From Roridomyces roridus (Eukaryota > Basidiomycota > Agaricomycetes > Agaricales > Mycenaceae): DNA of 64,000 nucleotides. The position numbers were made by a program, and so were the translations under genes. Below, piece by piece: positions 1 through 10,908 of the stretch. Location of the stretch: NCBI GenBank assembly GCA_029378245.1, contig JARKIF010000053.1, positions 247,657 to 311,656 of the forward strand. Direction: 5' to 3'. Position 1 is the first letter of the stretch. Each line of letters begins with the position of its first letter. Below the pieces are notes generated by a model, which saw only the letters and a program-made list of their open reading frames with translations, was not told the origin of the DNA and made no database searches.

Positions 1-725
1 TAACGACAGGTAACGGGATGGTTGCACATGCCAGTTGCGACATAAATGGCAACGCATTTGAGACGTCGGCGTTTTCTTTCCTCTGCATACTTTGCGTTAA
101 TTCATTCGCTAGCAGAGAAATGATGGCCAGGAACGATCCATGATGTTCCCGCTGGCTCCCTCAGGGCTCTCCACCTCTTCAGAGCATGTGGCTACCATCC
201 ACATCGGTACGTTCTAACTCCAAAAGTTTAGCTGTCTCAGTCTGAGGGGAGATGGAGCGGCGTAGATTTGGAGTGGAAGAATCCAAAATCGCTCTTATCT
301 CTTCTTTCCCCTCTTGGGTTTAAGCGACCCACGCTCGGGAGCGCTCGAGATGATTGATGGCCAAGAACTCTGAATGATGAGATGTCTACATCGGCTATGG
401 CTACTTGGTTCGACACGGGACACCATCGGAACTCATGAGGCCTTCTCGTACACTGGCGTAGACTCCCAGCAGCTACACAGGCGGGGAAGCAGTAGCTTTT
501 AGCAGGGGAGTACCTTTATCTAGTACCGTGTGAAAGGGGGCCAATACTCACGGGCCGGCGGGTGTCGTTCAAGTTGCCACACGAACACATCTTACAGAAT
601 GTATTGTAACCCATGATATCGGCTCCCCATGTGTTACAGCTCCATTCATGGGGTCCGCTTTAAAACCTCCGATTGCGAATCCAGCTTCTTTGAGACGTTA
701 TCCGCTCCTCCTCCCTCTCTGCGCC
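1..725. other. Left-edge intergenic region
   Basis: I see no gene here. There is no open frame with splice-compatible neighbours or a recognisable domain on either strand. The right end is the 5' flank of the OPT transporter gene. An upstream ATG at 648, in a different frame, reads across the chosen transporter start and is taken as spurious. Confidence 0.5.
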
Positions 726-3700
726 ATGGCAGAAGTCGACGTTGCGCCTACACTCGGCAAAACGGGGTTCACCAACGACCACGACATGGAGAAGCGTCGC
801 TCCGACTCCGAGTTGGACGAGAAGGACCCTCACTTTGGTGAGAAGGTCGATCTCGAAAACGCGGACGAGGTCGGCGAGGTCTTTACCGATGGACCGCGCT
901 TGATCGATATTGGCGAGGACGGAAAGGAACGGCCTATCGGTGCGTGGAATGCTATGATTCTTTCAGTGTGCTCACCGTGCCCTAGACACGGCGGCGGACT
1001 ATGCCACCCGGCTGGTTTCCCTCGACGACGACCCAACCACCAGGATTTACACCTTCCGGATGTTCTTCTTGGGTCTGGGTCTCAGTTGTTTCGCGTGCGT
1101 CCCAAGTCGTCGCCGCCTGTATGTTGCGCTGAATATCTGATAGCTCTGTCTTGGGACAAATCTTTGTACGTGTACCGCCGCACTCATTAGCTAACTAAGC
1201 CGCCCGACAGTACTTCCGTCCCCAAACGGTGCGTTTCTCGTTGTCATTTTTGTCTGAGCCTGCTCTGAATTTTCGGCAGATCTACGTCAGCCAGCTTTTC
1301 ATCCAGATCATTGGGTTCGTCCTTGGTCGTGTGCGTGCATTTCTCGCTCATGCTTCAGCCTCCTGACACTCATTCTCAGATGATGGAATGGTTAGTTCCC
1401 GGACCGTCCGAGCATGCTCTCATCCGCACGCCGGACAACTGGTTCTTCAGCTTCATGAACCACGGGCCCTTCAGTTTGTAACATTCTTTGCCGACTCGAT
1501 ATGACTCTCATACTCTCTCAGACCTAAAGGAGCACGTCGCAATCACAATTATGTCTAGCACGGCGTCATCGTCTGCGCTCGCCATCTCCATCTTCGCCGC
1601 CCAAGAATTGTACTACGAAGTCGAGACCGAGATCGCTGTCGGTATCTTCACGTGCGTCGTCCCACTCTTTGTCATCGACCAACCATTCATGCTTGCTCTC
1701 AGAATCATCGCGTCGCAGCTCATTGGGTACGGCATGGCCGGCATCATGCGGGTGTTCCTCGTCTGGCCTACGTACGCCGTCTACCCTCAGACGATGCCCA
1801 CCATCCAGCTGTTCGAAGCTCTCCACAACGGGTAAATCTTAGACTCTTAGTCACACACATTCTCTGACTCGACCTGAATTCAGAGACGGTATGATGGCTC
1901 AGTCCAAGCGCAGAAAATTCTTCTGGGGTATCTTCATCGCCATCTTTGTCTGGGAGTGGATTCCGGTATGTCTGCTGTTTCCTTCATTCCCTGTGAGCTG
2001 TGCTGATGTGGATTATAGGAATACAGTGCGTCTTTTTTTGTCGCACAGTCGAATGGTTGACTAAGAAGATGTAGTCGCTCCTACGCTCACCGGTGTCAGT
2101 ATCTTCTGTCTTGCCAACCAGGATAGTGCCTGGTTCACGCGTGTCTTTGGTTGGTCTCTTTAAGACGCTATAATATTATGAACTCATCATATTCGTCACA
2201 GGCGGCGCTGCGGGTAACGAGGGTCTCGGTCTTTTCTCACTCTGCTTCGACTGGGCCTACGTGCGTTGACCATTTATTCCCCATGTAGGATGCTCACTCC
2301 TCAACAGGTCGGCTCTGGCGGTAGTGCGATCGGTTCTCTCTTCACCCCTCTCTCGACGCAGCTGTCCCTTTACGCTGGTGTGCTCATCTGCATCATCTCG
2401 TTCTGCGCCTGCTACCAGATGAACATCTGGAACGCGCAAAACTTCCCCTTCCTCACGCAGCTGCTGTTTTACGAAAACGGAACCGAGTACTCACAACTAC
2501 TCATCCTCAACGACGACTTTACGCTCAACGCTGACAAGCTCGCTATCCAAGGTCTGCCGTGGTACGCCGCCTCGCAGCTCCTGTTCCTCATCAGTCGGAC
2601 CATGTATATCGGCGTGCGTGTCCTCATTCCCTCGTACGTCGTTGAATACTAAATCTTTTTTCAAGGCTGCCATTACGCACTTCTTCCTGTGGCACTTCAA
2701 AGACGTGATGCAGCTCATCCGTGGTGGCAAGGACAGTATCGACGACCCGCACTTCAAGAAGATGAAAGTCTACCCCGAGATGTCCAACTGGTACTACTTT
2801 GCCATGTTCATCGTCTGCTTCGGGATTGCCGTCGGCACCTCGTACGGCGCGCACTCGCAGCTCCCCGGTTGGGCCACCCTCATCGCGCTCATCTTTGGGT
2901 TCTTAATGCTCCCTGTCATCGGCACCGTACGTCCCGCTTACCGTTGATCTGCAACGCCGCTGACCAGGAATTTATAGTTGTACGCCACTGTCGGATATGC
3001 CCCGTCCGTGCAGGACCTCATGCAGATGCTCGGCGGTGCACTCGTTCCTGGGAAGCCCGTCGCCAACATGTACTTTACCCTCTACGGCTACAACTCGGTC
3101 ACTCAAGCGTACACCCTTATGCGCGACCTGAAGATTGTAAGCCGGAGTTCATTCTCATCTTGCGGTTGACTGACTTGGTTGTTACAGGGCCAGTACACCA
3201 AGCTTCCGCCGCGGGCGACCTTCTTCGTCCAGGTTGTCGGTTCCGTCGTCGTACGTGCCCCAGAATTATTCCTCTCGTAATCCAGACTGAGTTTACGATT
3301 TCAGGGCGGTCTGCTCAACTTTGTCATCATGAAAGTCGTCATCACCGCCCACCGGCCGATCCTCCTCGATGTTCAGGGTTCCAACATCTGGAGTGGACAG
3401 CAGGTTCAGTCGTTCAACACCGCAGCTATCGCCTGGGGTGCTCTTGGCAAGCCGCTGTACGCTACCGGCACCCAATACGGGGTGAGTCCTTGATTGAACC
3501 TTAATGGTTCACCGTCCTCATTCGCCTGCCTAGTTCGTCCCGTACATGCTGCTCGTCGGACTACTGGTACCCATCCCCTCATGGTACCTGCACAAGAAGT
3601 TCCCCAAGGCCGGCTTCCAGCATATCTTCACCCCCATCGTCACGGCTGAGCTCGGGTACCTTTCCGCCGGCATCAACTCGAGCGTGTTCACCTCGTTTGT

Positions 3701-4024
3701 ACTCGCCATCTTCTCGCAGTACTACCTCCGCAAGTACCGCGCTACGTGGTTCCGCAAGTACAACTACCTCATGTCTGCTGCTCTCGACGGAGGAACCTCT
3801 GTAAGTGATTTTCATGCGGCAGTTCGTTGAGCCAATTCACATCTTGTCAGGTTATGATTTTCGTGTTCACGTTCGCTGTCGGTGGTGGAAGTGGTAAGAC
3901 CACGGCGTTCCCCAACTGGGGTCTTGTGCGTCCAGTTCCTTCTTCGCTTTTTCTTGAATGAATGCTGACATGTGGACAGAATCCCAAAGGAAACCCTGAT
4001 TACTGTAAACGGCTGTCAGATTGA
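726..4024 (+). CDS. OPT family oligopeptide transporter
   Basis: Proton-coupled importer of small peptides at the plasma membrane (family knowledge). The gene is split into many exons. The hydrophilic N-terminus (start MAEVDVAPT) leads into the family segment DDDPTTRIYTFRMFFLG, then the OPT signature NHGPFSLKEH after an intron near 1480. Multiple hydrophobic membrane segments follow (for example around 1590-1830, 2340-2650, 2780-2940, 3545-3800). The C-terminal block RKYNYLMSAALDGG (about 3750) and the terminal NPKGNPDYC motif just before the TGA are typical of the family and show the gene is complete at its 3' end. Visible introns include about 943-988, 3138-3187 and 3802-3850. ATG 726 is chosen because it is in frame with the conserved N-terminal exon. 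Convergent with the small secreted-protein gene downstream. Exact borders of the tiny exons near 1200-1390 and 2030-2220 are uncertain. Confidence 0.93.
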
Positions 4025-4471
4025 TGGGCCTGCGCCCATCCGTCTGCAGCTTCTGGGTTTGGGGGCATACTCCCTGGGTTTTGGCTATCCCTACAGGTTC
4101 TAAATGTTCTGTTTAATGCAATGTATTTTGACGAATTCCTCGCTGTATGTGTGTGAGATTGTGAGTTTGATGAGCTCGGTTCGGCATGATCGGATGCTTC
4201 GGCTGACAATCGGCCGACCACTTCTTGTTTCCTCCTCTCATGTCGTTTTCACGGAAGCCCGGGGTTTCCGTCCGTTCCGATTCTCGAGGCGTCTAATGGG
4301 TATATGGAAACAGCGCGTCAAGCCACATCCTTTCCCTATACCCTTCTTCCGGATCCGCATCTCGGACGCGGACACAAAATCGCCCCAAAATATCCGAATG
4401 TCCATTCCACTGAAGTTACAATCTCGTACAAGATATGACTTCAAAAGTACTATCACGCGACATCGCGCTAC
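4025..4471. other. Convergent intergenic region
   Basis: 3' flanks of the OPT transporter (+) and the small secreted-protein gene (-). Open frames here overlap on both strands and carry no recognisable domain or splice-supported extension. I see no gene. Confidence 0.5.
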
Positions 4472-4779
4472 TCAGGCACCAGGGCCGGTGGGGAAGGCAA
4501 GCGTCGTCGTCGGGCTCGGCCTGATATGACTCGGGTGAGCAACGTGGCGAGGAGGAGCAACGGGATGAGACGTACGTGAAAGTAAAGACGGTCGTCTGCG
4601 TCACGATGAAGGGCGCGACATCGGTGATGGTCTTGAAGGTGCGCGTCACGGTGAAGGGTTCGGGAATGTTCTGGGGCTGCGACAGAGGTGAGTGGCCTGC
4701 GGAACGGACTGAGGGGAGGGCTTACGACTGCGGCCACCAGGGAGAGGAAGAAAAAGGATAAGACGGTGTTGAAGAGCAT
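4472..4779 (-). CDS. Small secreted protein, 67 aa, three exons
   Basis: Unrecognised family. The first exon encodes a clear signal peptide (MLFNTVLSFFFLSLVAAV). A GT-AG intron follows (GTAAGC donor at about 4725, acceptor CTGTCGCAG). The second exon is rich in Thr, Val and Pro (PQNIPEPFTVTRTFKT then VTQTTVFTFT). A second GT-AG intron (GTACGT donor) leads to a short third exon ending PTGPGA and TGA. Both introns are supported by consensus sites, and joining them keeps one frame with a low-complexity extracellular-type composition and no Cys. An in-frame upstream ATG at 4839 would add 20 residues before the signal peptide, so ATG 4779 is preferred. It is divergent from the laccase, with 428 bp between the start codons. 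Function is not inferable; it could be an effector-like or cell-wall peptide. Confidence 0.6.
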
Positions 4780-5207
4780 GTGAAGGAAAGGTGTGTTATG
4801 CTCTCCAAATTGACGGAAGACACTTATATCCGAGTTCACGTCCAGAACCTGGGAACGCGCAATTTATTTCCGCAGTCCATCCGCAGCTCGCGAAGCTGTG
4901 TTGTTGAGAAGGGGTGGATGCGAGGTGGCGGACTGAAAGTATAGGCAGTCCGACTGCTCGCTATTACCATTTGATGGTAACTCCCTCGGCCACCAGACGG
5001 TATGTTGTAACGCTGTGCGCAAAATAGCCGTATGGCAACCAAAATGTCCACCTCATCGGAAGCGGAAGTACTTTTTCTCAAGCGAGGTAGCTTCCGCGGG
5101 CGATGCGACTGCGGATGGAGGGCAAGCTGCCGGAGGAAGAGAGAGATAAAAGTCCGGCCAGCGCCAGCGGACTCTTCAGAATCTTTCCTTCCTTCCCTCA
5201 ATCGACG
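4780..5207. promoter_or_regulatory. Shared divergent promoter region
   Basis: This 428-bp interval separates the start codons of the small secreted-protein gene (-) and the laccase (+), so both promoters must lie here or overlap. A TATA-like GATAAAAG sits at about 5145-5152, roughly 60 bp before the laccase ATG. No terminator or repeat is seen. Confidence 0.5.
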
Positions 5208-7704
5208 ATGTCTCGTTCATTCCTCTTTGCCACATCTTTAATTTCTACAGCTCTCGCCTCCATCGGTCCAACTGCGACCTTGACCCTCACTAACGGCGAT
5301 GTATCGCCCGACGGATTCACCCGACAGTAACTTCTCCATGGTCCTTCATATTTTCTCTTCAACTGACTCGCAAACAGAGCGGTGCTTGTAAACGGTGGAA
5401 CGCCTGCTCCTTTAATCGTTGGGAACAAGGGCGACGAATTCAATCTGAACGTCGTCGACTCACTCACCAACGAAACTATGCTGCTCAGCAGCACCATCGT
5501 CAGTCGGCGCCGTCTTCCCACATCTAAACATGGACTAACCGATGTCTCGCTCCTAGCACTGGCACGGATTCTTCCAGCCGAACAACAGTTTCAACGATGG
5601 CGTCGCTTTTGTTACTCAGTGTCCAATTGCGGTCAACGATTCCTTCTTGTACACTTTCCCTACGAACGACCAAGCCGGGACGTTCTGGTATCACAGCCAT
5701 CTCTGTACGTTGTTGCTCGTTTTGCAGCTTCCTTGGATGCTGATTGATTCCAGCCACACAATATTGCGATGGGTTGCGCGGCCCTCTGGTTGTCTATGAC
5801 CCCGACGACCCGCATGCCGATTTGTATGGTATGTCCTTCCTCTCTTATCTTTCTCCAAAAACTAATTGGAGTATCTTAGATGTTGACGACGGTTCGTGAC
5901 TTTCGTATACCTACCCCTTAACTCATCCCAACCCAACTTGCTGCAGAGACGACCATAATCACTCTCGCCGATTGGTGTAAGTGCACATCTCCTGCGCCGC
6001 TGAATTCAGACTGACTTGATTTGAAAGACCATGGCCCGGCGTCCACCCTGGGGCTCGTCCCGACGCTTATTTCTACGCTCATCAATGGTCTGGGACGTTT
6101 TGCTGACGGCGTGCGTACTCCTTCCTTTTCTTTCCGAAAAAGATGCTGATTCGATCTGCGTATAGCCCACTTCGCAGTTGGCGGTGATCAGCGTCACTTC
6201 TGGGCAACGATACCGGTAAGATATCCGAGTTGTTTGTGCGCGGAGAGAGGTTGACTCTCCTTTAGCATGCGTATGATCAACATTGCTTGCGGTCAGTTTC
6301 ATCGGCAGTCACCTTACTTTTTTCATTCATCCATTCCTTAGATCCCAACTTCACTTTCACTATCGACAACCATACCATGACCATCATCGAGGTCGACAGC
6401 GTCAACGTCGAGCCACTCACCGTCGACTCTATCCAAATCTGTGCGTTCCCGTCTCTACATGGTTCTACTCAGCGCTGACCATGCTCAGTCGCCGGTCAAC
6501 GCTACTCCTTCGTCCTCACCGCCGACCAAGCCGTGGACAACTACTGGATCCGCACGGTCGCCAACGGCGGAACCACCGGCTTTGACAACGGGATCAACTC
6601 GGCCATTTTGCGGTATGTCGGCGCGGATGAGGTGGATCCCACGACGAACGTCACCGACTCGACAGCTGCGCTCGTCGAGACCGACCTCCATCCTCTCGTC
6701 GCCACCGCGGTGCCCGGCATTGCCGTCGCTGGCGGTGCGGACATTACGATGAATCTCGTCATCAGCCTTGATTTTACGACGTTTACTTTTGAGATTAATG
6801 GCGATGTGAGTCTTAGTCTCTTGCTGTTTCATTTGCGCTGACATTGGTGCTGTTAACAGTCGTTTACGCCGCCCACGGTTCCCGTGCTGCTCCAAATTCT
6901 CAGCGGAGCATCGACGGCGACGGATCTTTTGCCGAGTGGCAGCGTCTTCACCCTCCCCGCCAACAAGGTTGTCGAGCTCTCGATTCCCGGAGGCTCCGCG
7001 GGCGCGCCTCATCCGTTCCACTTGCACGGTGTAAGCCCTTCATGTCCCTGACGCGTCCCCTTGGTCTGACATTCACTCTCGCACAGCACAACTTTTTCGT
7101 GATCAAGAGCGCTGGGAATGACACGTTCAACTTTGATAACCCGGTGTGTGACGCTCTGTGTTTTTATTCTGCATGCTGCAGTTTCTGAGGCGGGGGCGTA
7201 TGTAGGTGATCCGCGACGTTGTGAGCACCGGAACGAGCACCACGTGCGTATTCCCGGTGTCCTCTTGTCGGCTGAACTAAAGTTTTATTGCAGAGATAAC
7301 ACCACCATTCGCTTCGTCACCGATAATGCTGGCCCGTGAGTTATCCAGCTCAATCGTCTGAAACTGAAACTGAAATCGACTCGTTTCAGATGGATCCTGC
7401 ATTGGTATGCTCCGCCTTGACGCAGAATCCGTTCAACTGACCCAACCTCCTCCAGCCACATTGACTTCCATCTCGAGCTGTACGTTCCCCTCTCCTCTGG
7501 CGCAATCACCCAAATCTAATAAAATCTTAAAGTGGTCTCGCGATTGTTTTCGCTGAAGACACCGGCACCATCGCCAACTCGACACAAAACAGTGCGTTCA
7601 GGATTGAATTTCTTGGATTGAGGATTCTGACGATGAATTGACTTGTAGCGGCGTGGGATGACTTATGCCCCACGTATGATGCCCTCTCCTCCGATGAGCT
7701 GTAA
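5208..7704 (+). CDS. Laccase (secreted multicopper oxidase)
   Basis: Extracellular phenol oxidase (benzenediol:oxygen oxidoreductase) reducing O2 to water. The N-terminus is a signal peptide ([17 protein letters not shown]) followed by the mature start [14 protein letters not shown]. After exon joining all four copper-binding signatures are visible: HWHGFFQ (near 5560), [17 protein letters not shown] (split by the intron at about 5706-5755), HPFHLHGHNF (split by the intron at about 7030-7087) and HCHIDFHLEAGLA (split by introns near 7400-7535). The residue ten positions after the T1 Cys is Leu, a typical fungal laccase choice. More than ten short introns are present, the usual state for Agaricomycete laccases. 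Several N-glycosylation sequons occur (NNS, NDS, NVT). The stop follows SSDEL. The gene appears complete, about 510 aa, with no frameshift seen. Confidence 0.96.
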
Positions 7705-7945
7705 GGTTGCCGCTCGCTACTTTTTGGAATACTACCTCTACAGTCTGCTTACCCCACAATCCCTCTCGCTTTTTCGGACTTGGACTTTTGAAAATATAAT
7801 CTTACTCGCTGTGTAAATTGTACTAATCCAAATCTGGATTCAAGTTGAAAATGTTCAGTGCACCTAAGTAAAATCAATGGATCATATATCAGATCTGATC
7901 TGATTGTCAGCATTCCCTCTTCCTTCTTCCCTCCATCACGCAAAC

Positions 7946-9355
7946 ATGCGAGTCGGCCATACCCTTCGGCAACGTCTATCAGACCTGGATTCCAGCATTC
8001 TACACCACGAATCCATCCTTCGTGAGCTTGCACAAGAACGATCCACCGTCCTCGCCGACCTAAAACTCATCGTCTACCCCATCCTTACACTCCCCTCGGA
8101 AATAACGCTGGATGTGTTCAAGTGGTGCGCCACGGATGCGTACTTCAGCCCACGCTCAGCACCCCTGCTTCTCGCGCAAGTGTGCCACGACTGGAGGGCT
8201 CTGGCGTGCTCTACCCCTATGCTGTGGGACAGTATCCACCGTCTCTATTTCGAGGAGCATCCCACCGCAGATACTATTGTAGAGACGTGGTTCAGCCGCG
8301 CTGGTACCCGTCCACTGTCCCTGGACATCGCCTGCGCCAAGGGCTGTAACGTGCCCCGTGTCAGGTCGATTATCCTGCGGCACGCACCTCAGTTCGGGTT
8401 CCTCAGGCTAGTGGGTACTCCAGAGGTTCTCACTGAGCTCTGGGCCGGCGTTCAATCGCTGCCAATACTGAGCAGCCTGGAACTTGACTGCCTCTGCCTC
8501 GACGACACGGACGAGTCTACCCAACTGTTCCGCGTAGACGACGCTCCCACCCTCCGCCAGCTTTGCTTGCAAAGGGCGTTGCCATCTATGATCACCCCTC
8601 CCTGGGCGCAACTCACAAAGTTGACTCTCACCTGGATACCGATTGGTGAATGCCTGCATGCCCTGCGCAGGGCGACCTCGTTGCAGGAATTCGAGTACAG
8701 CGGAGTGCCACCCCATCAACTGCAATTTATTTCGAATTTGTCGCCCTCTCCCGAGCCCATATCTCACTCCACGCTCGAAAATCTCATCATATCGCTGCCG
8801 GAGGAGGATCAGGGCATATTACCGTTCTTGACACTCCCAAGTCTGCGGCAATTCTCGCTGGGCAGTCATTTCGGAGGCGCGGCACACTCGCTCGACGACG
8901 TGGCCTTGTTCTTATTGCGTGTGTCCCATACACTTCGCACTTTCACAGTCACTCCAAACACGATGATTCCCGTGTCATCTTTCCGCCCACTCACGGAACT
9001 CATGACACTGGAATTATCGTGGGCCGAGCCAGGGCCCTTCATGCGAGATATCATTCGCGCTTTGAACCGCTCCGCTCTGCCCGACTTCTTGCCAAAACTG
9101 CAGTATCTCGTGCTCTCCGATTGTGCATCGGACATGGTCGACCAAGATCTATTGGACGCGCTCGATTCAAGACTCGGAGATGCGACGCACACGGTCTACT
9201 ACGCCAAAATCGAGTCCTTCAAGCTGGTCTGGCCGCCGATGACCAGCTTCATTGATCGTCAACCGCTGGTCAACGCCGAGTCCCTGCGTGCTTTGGCGGA
9301 ACGAGGGATGCACGTTCATGTTGGCACGCGTGATGTGAATCGCCTTTTCCTCTAA
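7946..9355 (+). CDS. F-box-like domain protein, 469 aa
   Basis: Probable substrate adaptor of an SCF-type ubiquitin ligase (inference from domain type). Single exon. A short N-terminal coiled-coil-like segment (residues about 5-40, rich in Leu, Glu and Arg) precedes an F-box-like block beginning LPSEITLDVFKWC and continuing LLLAQVCHDWRALACSTPMLW. The remainder is an irregular leucine-rich region without a catalytic signature. This matches the large, rapidly expanding Agaricomycete F-box family. The open frame extends upstream to a TTG at 7904, but ATG 7946 is the first usable fungal start. Its 3' end faces the dehydrogenase gene across only 92 bp. Confidence 0.85.
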   Translation: MRVGHTLRQRLSDLDSSILHHESILRELAQERSTVLADLKLIVYPILTLPSEITLDVFKWCATDAYFSPRSAPLLLAQVCHDWRALACSTPMLWDSIHRLYFEEHPTADTIVETWFSRAGTRPLSLDIACAKGCNVPRVRSIILRHAPQFGFLRLVGTPEVLTELWAGVQSLPILSSLELDCLCLDDTDESTQLFRVDDAPTLRQLCLQRALPSMITPPWAQLTKLTLTWIPIGECLHALRRATSLQEFEYSGVPPHQLQFISNLSPSPEPISHSTLENLIISLPEEDQGILPFLTLPSLRQFSLGSHFGGAAHSLDDVALFLLRVSHTLRTFTVTPNTMIPVSSFRPLTELMTLELSWAEPGPFMRDIIRALNRSALPDFLPKLQYLVLSDCASDMVDQDLLDALDSRLGDATHTVYYAKIESFKLVWPPMTSFIDRQPLVNAESLRALAERGMHVHVGTRDVNRLFL

Positions 9356-9447
9356 TGGTGCATGTGTGTATGTCTTTTACCTCATCTTTGAAGGTGGGTA
9401 TTATTCATGTTTCACCAGAACTCTCTGCATGCACGATATAAGTACTA

Positions 9448-10908
9448 CTAGAACCCTCGAACCTGCTCTCTCAAATACGCGATAGTTTCTTCCTCGAGTT
9501 GTTTACTCGCCGCGATGGGATCCGCACGGCCGAGACGTGCCCACGGGATGAGGTACTATCAATATGAATCTGAGCAACGAAAGAGAGTGAGTAAGAATGG
9601 TATATACGCACCTGCCCATTGATCTGCCCGTGCGGTGTCGTCGTTCCAGCCCACAATTGTGTGTATGCACCCATTCTATCGATAAGATTTGGTTGCTCAG
9701 TTTCCTCCAGGGCACTGGAGAAACATATGGATGCGTACGGAGCGGGTGGTAAAGTCAGGTCAAGCATCACTTGCATCCAGCCGGGGAGGTTCCTGGACGG
9801 TGAGGAAATTCGAAAATCAGCTCTGCATCCAAGCATGCATAGGGTTGGTGAAGGTGGGAATTTACTTTTGCAAATCAGTTCGCACGGATCCTGGGTGGAG
9901 GGCGCACGAGACGATAGTGCCTGGGTATGCCTTGGCGAGGTGGTTCGAGTACAGGATGTTGCCGAGTTTACTCTCGCCGTACAGGCGCCTGTCGAGAGAA
10001 ATGGTTCAAATCGAGTGAGAGTCCACTGAAAAGTCGGCTGGCTGAAACTGACCAAGTGGCTTTGGACTCGTTATTAAACTTCTTGACCCACGCATCACGC
10101 TCAGAGCCGCCCTTGAGCGAGACAAAGTCGATGCCAGTGAGTGCTAGTTTGTGCGCGGACGAGGAAGTGCTGATGATACGCGCGGGGACTTGATTCGTCT
10201 TGTGGGACGCCATGAGGGCCGGGAGCTGGTAGTGGCTTATCGTAAGTCCAACGCTCGATTTCTCCTCATTTGGCTTACGAGAAGTTCTGTGAAGAAGAAG
10301 TGGCCGATAACGTTTGTCCCGAATTCTGTGGGTGTCTGTAAGACAGCGCTTCTCAGGGAAAAGAGGTGTGCGTACGGAGATCGTAATTCTGGACCGTGAG
10401 CTCCTTGGTAGGGGTGACCATGACACCACTGCAGACGACATGCATTGAATTGAGGCAGAAAAAGTAACTTGGACTCACCCGTTGTTGAACAGAACATCAA
10501 GTCTTGATTCAAGAGCCAGAAACTCGGTCGCAGCGCGCCGGACGCTCGCGAGGTCAGCCAAATCAAGCTGGATGAAAATGGCCGTTTTGCCCCCGGTTTC
10601 CTGCTTGAGTCTCTCCACTGCGGCCGTCCCCTTTTCTCGTGAGCGCCCTGCGAGGTAGACTTTGGCGTTTTTGAGCAAGAGGTGTTTGACGGTATGGTAC
10701 CCGATTCCGGCGTTGCCCCCGGTGACGAGGACGATCTGCAGTGCGTTATAATACAAACGTGAATTGGGATGTATTGATTTGGTCCGAAGCGTACTACCTT
10801 GCCGCTCAAGTCCGGGATGTCTCTCTCAGGCTTGAATTTCGATGACGGCGGGAGGAGATCCGTGGACAAGTCGGAATTGGGGGCGACCTTGGCTATGAGG
10901 TTGCCCAT
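9448..10908 (-). CDS. Short-chain dehydrogenase/reductase (retinol dehydrogenase-like)
   Basis: NAD(P)-dependent oxidoreductase with a Rossmann fold; substrate unknown. From the ATG the protein begins MGNLIAKVAPNS. It has the cofactor motif VLVTGGNAGIGYH (TGxxxGIG) near 10730, a dinucleotide-specificity region LAGRSREKG, the acidic motif LDLADL, the NNG motif before an intron at about 10441-10492, then TNVIGHFFFTELL. The catalytic YxxxK occurs as YGESKLGN near 9960. After further introns the C-terminal exon reads YLIPWARLGRADP, a typical ending for this SDR subgroup. Five or more introns are inferred, including one at about 9785-9870. The gene looks complete, about 320 aa. Confidence 0.9.

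Noticed and set aside
7904..7945. N-terminal extension of the F-box protein
   Set aside because: It would start with TTG, which is not a normal fungal start; the next in-frame ATG is at 7946.
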